In this document: piece after piece, positions 40,601 through 50,230 of the stretch | Layout of the letters: each line of letters begins with the position of its first letter | How positions within the stretch are numbered: the stretch's first letter is position 1 | Assembly: GCF_000247695.1 (NCBI RefSeq) | Contig: NW_004624844.1 | Span: 422,623 to 486,622, forward strand | Direction of reading: 5' to 3' | DNA length: 64,000 nt | Origin: Heterocephalus glaber | Taxonomy: Eukaryota > Chordata > Mammalia > Rodentia > Bathyergidae | Notes under the pieces: model-generated | Seen by the model: only the letters and a program-made list of their open reading frames with translations | Database searches by the model: none | Told to the model about the DNA's origin: nothing | Program-made: the position numbers and the translations under genes

Positions 40601-43600
40601 AACACTTGGATTTAACCTTATTGCAAATCATGAAAATTCAGGAAGTTGCCACTTTGACACACAGAAGGAGTGGTTATTATAATAGTAAGGATGGCATTGG
40701 ATGAGTAAGTCGAAAAAATAATTTCTGTTACAATGAGAGGTTCATGTCTACCTGCATCTTAGTATCTGTCAGATGTATGTGGGCAACAAATCGGGTGGGT
40801 CATATCTGTTACCATTTCAGCTGGGATTTGTCAGCAGCTAGGGGTTTATGTTCCAATGATAGGAGGCATTTACGTAACACAAATGTTAGGCCTGGGCTAG
40901 AGACATCTTGGGGCTGTGTGTGTAAAAGAAACCATCTTAAACTTTTAGTATAAACTTTGCTAAATAGTCTGTTTCACTTGGTGCCTCCCTTTATATTTTG
41001 ATGGAGTAGTTTGATCTTCTAAATTACATTTAGTATTTGTCATATTTATTAATGCCCAGCTTAATCAGATACTTATTTTTAAAATGTATGTTGAAAAAAA
41101 CCTATTTGAAGCTTAAGGGTCTTCCTCTTGAGTACTTTAAAAAGTCGAATTATTATTGCCCTCCTCCCTGAAAACCATAGCTCCCTGAGTGATGAATAGT
41201 GAAGAGAAGCTTTGTTGCCTGACTTGACTCTTCCCCTTCAGAAGAAAAGGGAGAGACATTTATTATGACATTTTCTGGCTTGCTGGACATTCCTTTTTGT
41301 CACAAAAGCATGGAACTTCTGGATTCGTTATATATACACTGTTTTCTTATGTATCTCTCTATATATGTAAAATTTGGCTTTTAGTATTGAGAAAAGAATA
41401 CAGCATGTTTTTGGTATGTGTTGTGAAAATTCCAAAGAATGGTTATTAGGGAGAAAGCTTGACATGCTACTGATGTTACTTGAGTCTATAAAAGATAAGT
41501 TTTTTTTACCAGGCATCTTTTTCTCCAGATAAATGTACATTAATTAGGATAATATTAATAAACCAGAGCTTTATTAATACTACTTGACACGAAGACTGTG
41601 CTAACTTTTTTTTTAAATTTCTAGATGAAACGTTCTGTCAGTCACCCTGGTTCTTGCAGTTCAGAAAGGTAAAGTGACCCTTTTTTTGACCAAATTCTCT
41701 AAAAATTGTGCCTACCTAGGGAAATTTTTTGGGCCTTGTAAGTGCTCTGAAATGTAAACTCTGTGTAAAGTCTGGTTCCTGTGTGCTCCTCTCAGTATCC
41801 CTTTGTGTATCTCGTAGGCTTAATCAACCATTGACAAACTTGTTCTTATAACAGAAATGTTTCCAATTGTTCTTTATCTTTTCTCCCTTATGAAATTAGA
41901 TATAAAAACCTACAACATTTTTTTTTCTGGAGGTGCAGCATTGTCAATAAGTACAGCAGTGTTAGGGCATCATAAAATAAAAACTAGTGTGCTGTTCTGT
42001 GGTGATGATTTGCTTCCATGTTTAATTTTTTTAGACTGATTTCTAGCCTTGTTTTTGGTATCATTATCTTCTTGTGGTGCTCTCAGAGAATCTACCTCTA
42101 GCATTTTTCCTAAACATCTTGCCCATCTCCGAAGTCTACTGTCTTTGATCAGATATGGATTAACTTTAGATACACATGCTTTAGATACATTAAACCTTTA
42201 GTTTAATATTTTGGTAAACCATCTTATGTGCATACTGTCTTGCTGGACCCTCCCCTCTGAAAGAGGTCTCCTCTTTATTGTACTCCTTTTCCACTTAGTT
42301 CAGCTTGAAGGCCCTGTTATCCAGCTTACCAGCTGGGTTTGGCCTGTGAATGAGTAGAAACATTGCTGACACAGCAGGTTGGACTTAAAAACAGTCCTCT
42401 TTCCACTTAAAGAGAAGTCATTTACAATTCTAGTTAAGGGTGTTTTCATTTGTTTCAGGCCTTGAAACTTAATGCTTTGTATTTAATTTGCAGGAGCAGC
42501 TACTCTATAAAAGAACCAGTGTCTGCACTTCACCGACTCTCCCAGCGACGCCGAAGAACCTACTCAGATACAGACTCTTGTAGTGATATTCCCCTTGAAG
42601 ACCCAGACCGTGAGTTAGATGGCTTTGTCTCTTTCTTTGGCCTGGTTAGTACAATTGTTGTGGGCTCTATAATTTCTGCAACTGGAGGATTCTGATATTG
42701 GAAAACTGTATTTTGCTCTTGGACTAATTCCTTAATTCAAAGCTAAGTAAACCGCATGCAGTCAACAGCTGGTCATATATTCTCTTATTAGCTAAGAAGT
42801 GCTGAGGATTGCTTTGTAGATATCATATATATACTGATATAGATGTATATATCTCATAATCTTTTACCTCTATTACATTTCCATTTAAAAAACATTTTAG
42901 GTGAATTGCAGGTAGCATTCTGGGGAAAATAAAGGCAGGTTTTAAGTCCAAAGAATAACCAGCCAGCCTTGTTATTTATATGCCTTAAAATTGCTGAGGA
43001 AAATAATTTTATCTGGTAGTAGTGGTGAATTACTAGAGACAGCATAATGTAATTTTTAGGAAAAGTTTTATGATTCATGTTCAAATTTTTATTTGCCTCT
43101 GAAGAGAGAAAGCTTGAAAGTGTGTCATGATGTCTAGGTTGATAGTAGTGACAATTTTCATTGAACATAAATACAGTCTTATTACATCTCCATGAATAGA
43201 CTTTTACTTTTTGAAGTCTTTACTATTTCCAGTGAAGCCGTGTGGGATAGAAATTCTGTACAGTTCCCAACGAAGGACTGTATCATGCTCCAAGAGTTTT
43301 ATTTGTAAGTCATTTGTTCAGAACACAGATTTTATTTCTCTACTGGAAGTGACATGATAAGTGGTGGCCAACATGGGACCCCAAAAATGGTGAATTTCTA
43401 ATATTTGAATATTGTCTTAGTTACTTTTCTCTCATTGCTGAGACAAAAGACCTGATACCCAAAGTTTAAGGGGGAAAGGTTTATTTAGTTCACAGTTTGT
43501 AGAGGTTTCTGTCCATAATTGGCTGGCTCCAAGGCAGGGTGGCAGAGTGACAACAGTTCATGGCAGCTGAAGACACAAAAGCAAGAACCTTAAGAGCATC

Positions 43601-45631
43601 TTTCTGCACCTTTTATCTTGTTCAGACTACCTAGGGCAGGTAGAACTCACACTCTTAATCCTGGTGCCCGTGGGCCTAGCCCCACCATGAATCACCACAC
43701 ACTCTAGATTCAGCCACCTCCAAAATAGCCCCACCTCATTCACATGAGGCTTTGAGTGGACATCTAAACACAAGACATAGCAAGTATATTGAAAACTTTG
43801 ACTAGGATAGCATAGTTTTACTTAACCAGAAAATTAAACAAATTTCATTGGAGGAGGATGCACAGTTTGTGCAGAAGGTGGTGATTCTAAATAGAACTGC
43901 TGACCATTTTCACATTTTTCAAAGGTGATGCACCTTTTTTTAATGCCCATTTAAAAATAGAACTAACAATACATGTATTGATATAGAACTTTGTGCTCAC
44001 TGCCATTTTGAACTTAAGTGGAGACAGTGGGTAAAGACATGAAGGAAGGGGAAAAGGTGAGCATAGAGAGGGAAAGGAAGGAAAAGACTTTTCTGGCCAA
44101 TTGAGCAAAATCTGGAAGAGAGGAGGGAAGAAAATTGAAGAGGTTGGGTATGTATAAAAATATGTAGCTGCACACGGTGGCACACACTTGTTATCCTAGG
44201 ATAACTTATCCTAGGATAACAGCCTCTCGGAGGCTGAGCCAGGAAGTTTGAGCCCAGCCTGGGCAATTCAGTGAGACTCTGTCTCAAAATAAAAAATAGA
44301 AGAAGGTCTGGGAATGTGGCCCAGTGAGAAGACCCTGGGTTCATTCTGTAGTAACACACACAGAGACACACATGTATCACCTGAAGCAGGTAGTATAGTT
44401 TCTGATTCTCCTTATTTTTTTATGTCTTTCACAAATAACTTAATCCAGAGCTCTGTTCTGCCTCATCCTTTTCTCTAGGTGCTACTTTTTTTTCCTTTTT
44501 ATAAAGAGGACCATTTGTGAGAATTTTAATTTATTTTTTAAGGCTAGCCATTTTCTCTTAGCTCTCTTTTTTTAGGCACCCTCGCCCTGAATTTTTATAA
44601 GATCTGGGTGTGCATGCCTTATTATATTTACCATTCTCTAACTGGCTGTTCGGACTAGAACTTCTCAAAATTGGCAAGGTCACAAGTTTCATCCTCCTTT
44701 TGTTTATGCTGAAGTTAGTGTTTCAGTTAGTAGACAGAGTTAGTACTCTTCCTTATAAAGTAGATATGTATTATAGTAGTTGAAAGTCTTTATCCAAAAA
44801 TATTCTTCTTGTGGAGTCTAACTTCTGTGTGTTAAGAAGATACTTTAAAAATTAAAAAAATAATAGATGGTATAGGTAAGTTTAAATAATACATGTAAAA
44901 AGTATAGCTGCCTTCGAACAGGACAACACCAGGCTGTTCAGCTGTGTTTTCTTTGAGTTGCAGTGATAGTTCTGGGAATTGCATCCCTTGTGGAAACATA
45001 GGAACTTTAAGTATGAGGTACTTTAGCACCTAGCTCAGAAAGTCTTATAATGAAACGAAGATCTGAATTTAGTCTAATTCTGTTATTAATTGTGTGATCC
45101 AGAGTAAGGTATATAACCTGTTTCTGGGTCTTAGTTGCTTTGCCTAGAAACAAAGAGGTTACTAACAGCATTAAACCAATCAGGCTGAAAAACAATAGTT
45201 AAGAAAGACTAAATTCATTTCAGCAAATATTTATTGACTGCCCACTATGTACCAACCATGGTTATAGCAATGAACAAAATAAAAATCTCTACTGGAGATA
45301 GTTTTGTAATTTATCTCATGAACTCTGAAATTTCCCTTGACTGTCAGTAGTAAAAACGTTAGATTTTTCTCTATTAAACAGACAAAAAATTAACAGGAAG
45401 CTAAAAGAATTTAATGTTCCTGAATAGGAAATTTAAAATACTCTTTCACAGAGGACTAGAGTTAACATTCATAAGATGTTTAATTTTTTAATTAATTTTT
45501 TAATAGGACCTGTTCACTGTTCAAGAAATACACTTAATGGAGATTTGACATCAGCAACCATTCCTGAAGAAAGCAGATTTATGGCCAAAAAGAAATCTGA
45601 ATTGGAAGATCCTCTTCCATCCTCTTCCTGA
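24432..45631 (+). CDS. PLEKHA3: PLEKHA3 (FAPP1), complete coding region in 8 exons
   Basis: A trans-Golgi adaptor whose PH domain binds PI4P and Arf1. It works in Golgi-to-surface traffic and at ER-TGN contacts with VAP and Sac1 (family knowledge). Coding exons are 24432-24471, 28664-28780, 34594-34749, 36909-37045, 38081-38245, 41625-41668, 42494-42609 and 45507-45631. They total 900 nt (299 aa), all phases consistent. The PH domain covers about residues 1-93 ([31 protein letters not shown]), including the basic/aromatic residues K7, W8 and R18 of the lipid site. The middle (about 105-205) is helical ([19 protein letters not shown]). The tail is Ser/Arg-rich ([18 protein letters not shown]). 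Human has 300 aa; the difference is one residue at the C-terminus (...LPSSS here). Start ATG has A at -3 and G at +4. Identification is near certain. Confidence 0.97.
26185..26382 (-). mobile_element. B1-dID dimeric SINE, antisense
   Basis: ID half 'actgggtcttgaacccaggg' and 'ctgtatcactgagctatgtt', B1 half 'cagggtcttgcagagttgcc' and 'gctgagattacagatgtgca'. Confidence 0.8.
26950..27075 (+). repeat. Ancient mammalian repeat (MIR/L2 type)
   Basis: 'gcacttgtgtgccaggcacc', 'gttgctgggaattcagtgat' and 'aaacaagataaagt' is a common ancient mammalian interspersed-repeat tail. Family assignment is uncertain. Confidence 0.4.
28430..28510 (-). mobile_element. ID-type SINE, antisense
   Basis: 'ccgggcattgaactcgggac', 'cttgcgcttgcaaggcaagt' and 'ggaaccacttagccaaatcc'. 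It lacks an obvious T tract and I see no TSD. Confidence 0.75.
28664..28780 (+). CDS. PLEKHA3: PLEKHA3 exon 2
   Basis: 117 nt, residues 14-52 and one base ([20 protein letters not shown]... to ...KMAVCEIK). Acceptor ATCTTTGCAG, donor GTAAGT. Confidence 0.95.
29059..29150 (-). mobile_element. ID-type SINE with near-perfect TSD
   Basis: 'ggtggggatcatactcagga' and 'gccactgagctatatccccg'. Flanks GTGTCCCATTTT (29047-29058) and GTGTCCTATTTT (29151-29162) differ at one base. Confidence 0.8.
29460..29690 (+). mobile_element. B1-dID dimeric SINE with (CAA)n tail
   Basis: Sense B1 half ('tataatcccagctgtttaag', 'gggtgaggcagaaggattga', 'gagactctgtctcaaaataa') is followed directly by an ID half ('gggctaggaatgtagctcag', 'aggttcaagttccagtactg'). 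The tail has become a (CAA)n repeat. Confidence 0.85.
31318..31489 (+). mobile_element. Short retroposed fragment with 14-bp TSD
   Basis: Flanked by AAAAATTATTTTTG at 31304-31317 and 31490-31503. The insert ends 'atgcactaataaaaaatg', an AATAAA followed by a short A run, which looks like the 3' end of a LINE or processed RNA. Source unknown. Confidence 0.55.
31504..32085. other. Unassigned DNA interrupting an L1M
   Basis: About 580 bp with no match I recognise, lying between the two halves of the antisense L1M. It contains a repeated 'tcatacaagaa' (31952 and 31973 region). It could be a diverged LTR or other element. Confidence 0.4.
34594..34749 (+). CDS. PLEKHA3: PLEKHA3 exon 3 (end of PH domain)
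   Basis: 156 nt, residues 53-104 and one base ([20 protein letters not shown]... to ...DTRTKKEK). It contains the PH C-terminal helix with its invariant Trp ([10 protein letters not shown]). Acceptor CATCACAG, donor GTAAGT. Confidence 0.95.
35515..36030 (+). mobile_element. L1MA 3' end, interrupted by an ID SINE
   Basis: 'aacaacccaaatatccatag', 'gatgaatggataagcaaaat', 'cttgaagacattatgctaag', 'gacaaatactgtatgatttc', 'aatgcagagtttctgttggg' and 'tgatggtaatggttgtataa' follow the well-known L1MA 3'UTR closely. Confidence 0.8.
35586..35670 (+). mobile_element. ID-type SINE inside L1MA
   Basis: 'ggctggggatttagcttagt', 'cctcgaaagcgcaaggtccc', B box 'gagttcgatcc', A10 tail. GTATCT on both sides is a short target-site match. 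Confidence 0.88.
36909..37045 (+). CDS. PLEKHA3: PLEKHA3 exon 4
   Basis: 137 nt, residues 105-150 ([20 protein letters not shown]... to ...[10 protein letters not shown]). Acceptor CCTTTCAG, donor GAG|GTATCA. The open frame running on past the donor is intronic. Confidence 0.95.
37511..37612. repeat. (TA)n/(TG)n microsatellite
   Basis: About 100 bp of alternating TA and TG blocks running straight into the T run of an antisense ID SINE. Confidence 0.95.
37613..37700 (-). mobile_element. ID-type SINE next to the microsatellite, TSD outside both
   Basis: 'ggtaccggagatggaactca' and 'ggaaccactgagctaaatcc'. The direct repeat CTCTAAAAT occurs at 37506-37514, before the microsatellite, and at 37701-37709, after the SINE. 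Confidence 0.85.
37850..37935 (-). mobile_element. ID-type SINE with 9-bp TSD
   Basis: 'ggtactggggaccaaactca' and 'gcaccactgagctaaatcct'. CAGGTAGTG at 37836-37844 and 37936-37944. Confidence 0.82.
38081..38245 (+). CDS. PLEKHA3: PLEKHA3 exon 5
   Basis: 165 nt, residues 151-205 ([20 protein letters not shown]... to ...[10 protein letters not shown]). Acceptor TTTTTCAG, donor ATG|GTTGGA, a weaker donor. A solo LTR inserted about 66 bp downstream. Confidence 0.95.
38312..38705 (+). mobile_element. Solo LTR-like element with 5-bp TSD
   Basis: 394 bp beginning TGTCTTAGTTACTTT and ending CCATGACA, so the ends are TG...CA with TGTC/GACA inverted termini. It is flanked by GGGTG at 38307-38311 and 38706-38710, as expected for an endogenous retrovirus LTR. 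A second, more diverged copy lies at 43413-43777. No internal retroviral genes are present. Confidence 0.65.
39065..39190 (+). repeat. MIR element
   Basis: 'cctcagtttcttcatctgta' followed by 'aaataaagtgtc' and 'cattgtgaaggatc' is the MIR core. Confidence 0.65.
39466..39652 (-). mobile_element. B1-dID dimeric SINE, antisense
   Basis: ID half 'gtgctgggaattgaacatgc' and 'ctaccactaaggtacatccc', B1 half 'attttttgagacagactcac' to 'gtgtgtaccactatgcctgg'. A (GTTTT)n tail lies on its left. Confidence 0.85.
40065..40250 (-). mobile_element. B1-dID dimeric SINE, antisense
   Basis: ID half shortened ('gtactaggggttgaacttgg', 'aagctacatccccagaccct'), then the B1 half ending 'ggtaccatgcctggctta'. Confidence 0.85.
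41625..41668 (+). CDS. PLEKHA3: PLEKHA3 exon 6 (44-nt small exon)
   Basis: Encodes [14 protein letters not shown] and two bases of Arg220. Acceptor TTTCTAG, donor AG|GTAAAG. Its length is not a multiple of three, so skipping would shift the frame. Confidence 0.94.
42494..42609 (+). CDS. PLEKHA3: PLEKHA3 exon 7
   Basis: 116 nt, residues 220-258 and one base ([20 protein letters not shown]... to ...DIPLEDPD). Acceptor AATTTGCAG, donor C|GTGAGT. Confidence 0.95.
43413..43777 (+). mobile_element. Second copy of the TGTCTTAGTTACTTT LTR-like family
   Basis: Starts TGTCTTAGTTACTTTTC, ends AAGACA, and shares the internal blocks 'ggtttatttagttcacagtt', 'ccaaggcagggtggca' and 'cacatgaggctttgagtgga' with the 38.3-kb copy. 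No TSD is visible. Confidence 0.6.
44163..44350 (+). mobile_element. B1-dID dimeric SINE, sense, with duplicated palindrome
   Basis: 'gctgcacacggtggcacaca', then TTATCCTAGGATAAC twice in tandem (44191-44205, 44206-44220), then 'ctcggaggctgagccaggaa', 'gactctgtctcaaaataaaa' and a decayed ID half. Confidence 0.8.
45060..45170 (+). repeat. MIR fragment
   Basis: 'gtgtgatccagagtaaggta' and 'cctgtttctgggtcttagtt' resemble the 5' MIR blocks. Weak. Confidence 0.4.
45507..45631 (+). CDS. PLEKHA3: PLEKHA3 exon 8 (last coding exon)
   Basis: 125 nt, residues 259-299 and TGA ([20 protein letters not shown]... to ...LEDPLPSSS). Acceptor TTTTTTAATAG. Confidence 0.95.
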
Positions 45632-46412
45632 GGAAATTGAAGTGTCCAACTTCCTCTAAGTATTGCTATGCAAAAGCTGCTGTAATTAAACTTGTTATAT
45701 GGGGTAGTTTTTCCCTTTACTTAGGATTTCTTGCACTTTACAGAATATTGTAAATCAGACAAACAAAAAAACAACTCACATACTTTTGAAGTGTATTTTA
45801 TCTTTATATAGTTTATTTGCAAGAGTATTTTCCTAATAACTTCACAGTACGATGTGCATCTTTTTTCTTTTTTTTAAACAAATGATGGTGTAACATTTTG
45901 ACATCCATAAAGACAAATGTAGATATTTTTCTAAAAAACTGTGAGGGACTGATAGCTTGGTCAGTGTGTATTGTAGTTTATAAACATGAAATCTTACAAG
46001 GTTTCAGTTTGACAGAAGTGTGATATATGTAACTTGTGCCATGGACCAAAAGGTCACTTTACCCCTGCTTAAAGTGAGTTATGATAGCAGCTTGATGGTG
46101 ATTGTATTGTGTTCCTTTAAGCAAAAAGGAAAAACGTAATATTCTAAATATCTTTAGCCCAAATTGAGCATTTTTCAAAACAGATTCTGCTGTCCTTCAT
46201 ATATGAAGTCGACACTACTGATTTGTTGATACCAAATGTTGGGTTAAAGTTCGAGTATTTAATTTTTTATTTATTTATTATCTTGTTGCATCAAAAGATG
46301 ATTGCGTTCTAACTTTTGTTACCTACCAAATTTAAGATGTGTATGCACTGTTATTTACATTGTTCTACAAAAGAGGTTAATGTTGTAGTGACCTTGCTCA
46401 CTCAAACCAGGA

Positions 46413-46418
46413 AATAAA
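46413..46418 (+). terminator. PLEKHA3: PLEKHA3 proximal poly(A) signal
   Basis: AATAAA about 780 nt past the stop, followed by a T-rich stretch (TTTTAGTGCTTTTATTTTCC). Confidence 0.5.
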
Positions 46419-46776
46419 TGGCTTTCAATGGAAGAAGATTTTAGTGCTTTTATTTTCCTTAAAATAGACATTAAGCTGCTGTTGTAAGGCATTGTTTGCA
46501 GCTCTTTAGAATATTTAGAGACAATTTTTTATTTATGAATATTTATACAAAGAAGGAATTCTGTCAAGGTGACTGTTACATATCACTTGAAAATGACATT
46601 ATTTAGTTAAAGAGCAAATAGCATTTTTTGGTAGTGCCTGTCCATCTCTATTGTCAGTGTTTACCTTGTAATCTGTTTTTTAAAAACTTTACTTTGGGGT
46701 GATGGTTTTGTCTAAGGTTCTGGATGAGCAGCACTTTAAAACAAATTGGCTTGGTGTTTTTAAGTTAATCATGTTT

Positions 46777-46782
46777 AATAAA
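46777..46782 (+). terminator. PLEKHA3: PLEKHA3 distal poly(A) signal
   Basis: AATAAA followed closely by GTGTTTTTTGC, a good GU/U-rich downstream element. Confidence 0.5.
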
Positions 46783-46800
46783 TACGTGTTTTTTGCATTT

Positions 46801-49019
46801 GAACTCCAGATAATGCATTGTATTTCTTACATTCATTGATATTCTGTCTAGTCTTCATTAAGAGGTCTTTACTGATTTGATTTTGTATCTTCAGGCCTGC
46901 TGGTAGATACACAGTGAAGCATACTTTGTTGTCTCTGAACTTGGAACGATGTGGCCTATTCACTTTTAACATTTTTCTTGTTAGTATACATGGGAATTTT
47001 TTTTAAGAGTTAATATTTGGTATTTACTAAAATGAAATCTATAATTACAGGCTTTCTTAAGTTAAAATGGACATAAGTAATCCATGTAAATTAATATATA
47101 TTTAGATAAACAGCTTCTGAAATTGTGTTTTTAAATAGCACTTAGGTCATTAGACTACTGTGTTCGTGGAATCTTCTCCCGCTCATAAGTTGTGTTTCCT
47201 ATGTCTAATTTGAAAGAAGGTAGTGAATTTTCATGTTGCGTGGATAAGCTGAGCTATATCTCCGGCCAGATTTTTTTATTTTTTGGTAGTAGGAACCTGT
47301 GCAGTGGTAAGACTAGGAAAGCCAAGGTGCAACTGGCAAAAGAGTTTTTCTGATAGTTATTTTCCGAGGTAATAGGTTTATAATGAAAATACTATAATAA
47401 GCTTTTGAATTCATAGAAGATAGTCAAATCCACTTTTTATTGCTTTACCCAGATAGGTAAGTTTTGAATGATTGTCTTTAAATATTTTTAAAATAAAGTG
47501 CTATCATTTCTAGTTTGTATTATTTCCCTTCCTTGAAATGGAAGCTTGAACAGGTGTGCTTATCCCTAAGAATGGCTTTTGCTGCGACTTGGAGCCACTT
47601 TTTTCCCTTTAGGAACCTTTGTGCAATCGTGTTTTGGAGGCAATATAAATATATCTGGATTTTATGTTCAGGGTGGGAGTTTTTTCTTTTGTGACTGGGT
47701 CTTACTGTGCTGCCCAGGCTGGTCCTGCACTGATGGCTCAGGCAGTTGCTCATGCAATCCTTTGGCCTCAGCCTTCCGAGTGGCTGGGACCCTCTGGTTT
47801 TTATCTCAGTTTGGATCAATTAGTTATAAAGCTTAAGAGAACCTTACAGAACTCTGTATTTTCCAGGGTGCCTGACTTTTCTGAATTAAAAAAAAAAAAG
47901 ATGAACCAAGTAAGAACAATTCTGTAAGAATTTTAACTTGTCAGTTTTTTCTATGATTTATAGTTATTGGTAATCCTTGTTTGCTTTGTTTAGACCATGG
48001 GGTTATCGAGAAATTTGGGAACTCTTAGCATGTCAGTGGTCTTTTAAGCAGAACCAGTGCTTGCTTTTCATTCCTGTTTCCTGGGCCCTTGATGATTAGA
48101 AGGACTTTGATGAGAATTGTTTTGTAAATGAACTAAATTCGAATACTCTTACTTTATATTGGATTGTAATGTTATCTTCAATCAGAATAAGTCCAGAAAT
48201 GGATAATATTGCTAAATTTAAATTCCAGGGCAAGCGATAAAGTATCTTCCTTTTTACAGATGCCCTAGAACCTGTGACCCTGAATTGTAGTTTTTCACTA
48301 TGTACCATCATTTAAAAAAATTTGGAAATTCACTATGAGATCTCAGAAAGTGTGTCTTTGTAATGTGTTAATACTAGACTGCTGTTGATACTAATTCCAT
48401 ATACGTTGTTATATCATTAATTTGAACTTTACCAGTTTTCCTTTACTTAATGAGGTGACTCTGCGTCTCCTTGGATCCTTGCTGTTGTGACTTCCATGCA
48501 GAGCAAATGCTCTACCCTGAAAGGAAGCTAGATTAGGCTGCTGAGCTCCTTGGACCAGGCTCCTCTCAGTAGCCATGGGTGGGTAAGTAAATGGAAGGAG
48601 CTGCTAGATGGGGCTTCCTTTCATGGGGCTTCCTTTCCATGTCTTTCTGGTTTTCCAGTCCTCTCTTTGAATTCATGATGAATTTGTAATGAAAAGGGGA
48701 TTCGTCCTTCTCCCTAACTTAACATCAGAGACACAAGCACATTTAATTCTTAAAAATTAAGACTGTTTTCTAGTATTTATCTTCCTGATTAGAAAAGTTA
48801 TGCTACTTTTTCTTGAACTATTAATTTCAGAAAAGATTTCTTGAATTCCTTTTATGGTAGGAGGATTTACTTATTTTCACACTTTCTCTCCTTTTCTCTC
48901 TCATCCCTCCTACTGTAGATTTATATTTACAAAACTTCTGTTAAATCAGTAGATAAAAATATTGTTCACTGATGAACCACATGACTATCATTATTTTCTT
49001 TTTGCTAGAACAGTTCCCT
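46801..49019. other. Intergenic segment downstream of PLEKHA3
   Basis: One antisense 7SL-type SINE (47690-47790) and a tandem 15-bp duplication at 48608-48637. No coding exon is recognised. Confidence 0.6.
47690..47790 (-). mobile_element. Old 7SL-type (B1-like) SINE, antisense
   Basis: 'gtgactgggtcttactgtgc', 'tgcccaggctggtcctgcac' and 'ctcagccttccgagtggctg' are antisense 7SL/B1 blocks. There is no ID half. Confidence 0.65.
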
Positions 49020-49160
49020 TTTTATTGTTCAGTAATGGAGCAAGTGCTCTTATCAGTGAGCTGCTCCCTAGTCTAGTACCTTTTAATTTTTTATTTTGAG
49101 ATAGAATCTCACTAAATTGCCCAGGCTGGCCTCAATTTGTGATCCTCCTGCCTCAAATGT
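49020..49160 (-). mobile_element. B1-dID dimeric SINE, antisense, truncated
   Basis: 'caagtgctcttatcagtgag' (ID) then 'ttttgagatagaatctcact', 'aaattgcccaggctggcctc' and 'gatcctcctgcctcaaa' (B1, cut short). Confidence 0.7.
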
Positions 49161-50230
49161 CTCCACACTTGATTGAGTGGTGGTTTGGAGTCTGTAATAA
49201 ATAATTTTCTCTCAGAATTTTAAAGGCAATTCTCCGTTGTCTTTTAGCCTTCAGTATTACATGAGAATTCTGATGTCCTTCCTTTCCAGGGAAGCTATTT
49301 TTACTCTGTGGAAGCATTTAGGAGCTTCTCTTTACTTCTGGTATCTGATACTACTTAATGGTGTGTGTCTTTATTCATTCATTTTGTTAACTATTTGATT
49401 TGGTTGAGCCAGTCTCTTAGTAGATTTCTCTACTTTAATTAAGAGAAATTTTTTTGTGTTGCCTTTTAAATTTTGTTTTTTAAAATCCTGGGGATTGAAC
49501 TCAGGGCTTCAGGCTGAACTCCATCCCCAGCCCCTTTTTTATTTTGAGACATTCTCACTAAGAAGTCACTAGGATGCCTAGGCTGGGCCTGACCCTGTGA
49601 TCAATCCTCCTGCCTCAGCCTCCCAGAATGCTGGGATACCAGGGGTTTACTGCCTCACCCAGCTGTGTTGTCTTTTTGATAATCTTCTCTCTTCTATTTC
49701 CTCTATCTTATTTTTCTAGAATTCCTGTTATTTGAATGTTGGACCTCCCAGATGGATCCTCTAATTAAGAAAATGTTTTCTTTCCAGTCGCTCTTTAAGT
49801 TGTATTATTTTTGTTCTTTTTGTTGTTTTCCAGCTCTTCTGTTGAATTTTCTTTACTTACACAGTCATACTTTGTTACTCTGTTACTTTGAAACTTGTCA
49901 GATTTGGTACTTAATGCATTTTGACATTTGTTTGGTACCCTTGTGTGCAAGCAGAACTTGTTGGTGTGGATTGCCTGTGACCCGCCGCCCTTTGCAGCTG
50001 GAACAATTTGGTACTTCTCCTTTTTGGTACTCATTGCAACTCCCAGAACCAATTATTGATGAGTACCAAAGTACCTCTGTATATATTTTAATTTCTAAGA
50101 GATGTTTTTACCCTGTTCCTTTATCATCAAACACTGTTTTTATTGTATAGATTCAGTGTCTCCTCATAGCTCCCTGAAGATGAGATTACAGATCACATCT
50201 TTCCTATTTCCTGCATTGTTTCTGTGTTTT
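49161..50230 (-). repeat. Degenerate ancient LINE-like sequence with a B1-dID inside
   Basis: 'ggcaattctccgttgtcttt', 'gagaattctgatgtccttcc', 'gttatttgaatgttggacct' and 'cagatggatcctctaattaa' read like an antisense ancient LINE. The family is uncertain. The B1-dID is at 49485-49668. Confidence 0.4.
49485..49668 (-). mobile_element. B1-dID dimeric SINE, antisense
   Basis: 'cctggggattgaactcaggg', 'actccatccccagccccttt', 'gccttaggctgg'-like block, 'cctgcctcagcctcccagaa' and 'tgctgggataccaggggttt'. Confidence 0.8.

Larger units (their letters stand above)
38246..41624 (+). other. PLEKHA3: PLEKHA3 intron 5
   Basis: Starts with a solo LTR (38312-38705), then a MIR (39065-39190) and two antisense B1-dID elements (39466-39652, 40065-40250). 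About 40.26-41.62 kb shows no feature I recognise. Confidence 0.75.
42610..45506 (+). other. PLEKHA3: PLEKHA3 intron 7
   Basis: Contains the second LTR copy (43413-43777), a sense B1-dID with an internal palindrome duplication (44163-44350) and MIR-like relics at about 45060-45170 and 45215-45290. The rest is unassigned. Confidence 0.75.
45632..46800 (+). other. PLEKHA3: PLEKHA3 3'UTR
   Basis: AT-rich sequence without repeats follows the stop. Poly(A) signals AATAAA lie at 46413-46418 and 46777-46782. An AU-rich element TTATTTATTTATTA (46267-46280) precedes the first, so both mRNA forms would carry it. The UTR end is inferred. Confidence 0.6.
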
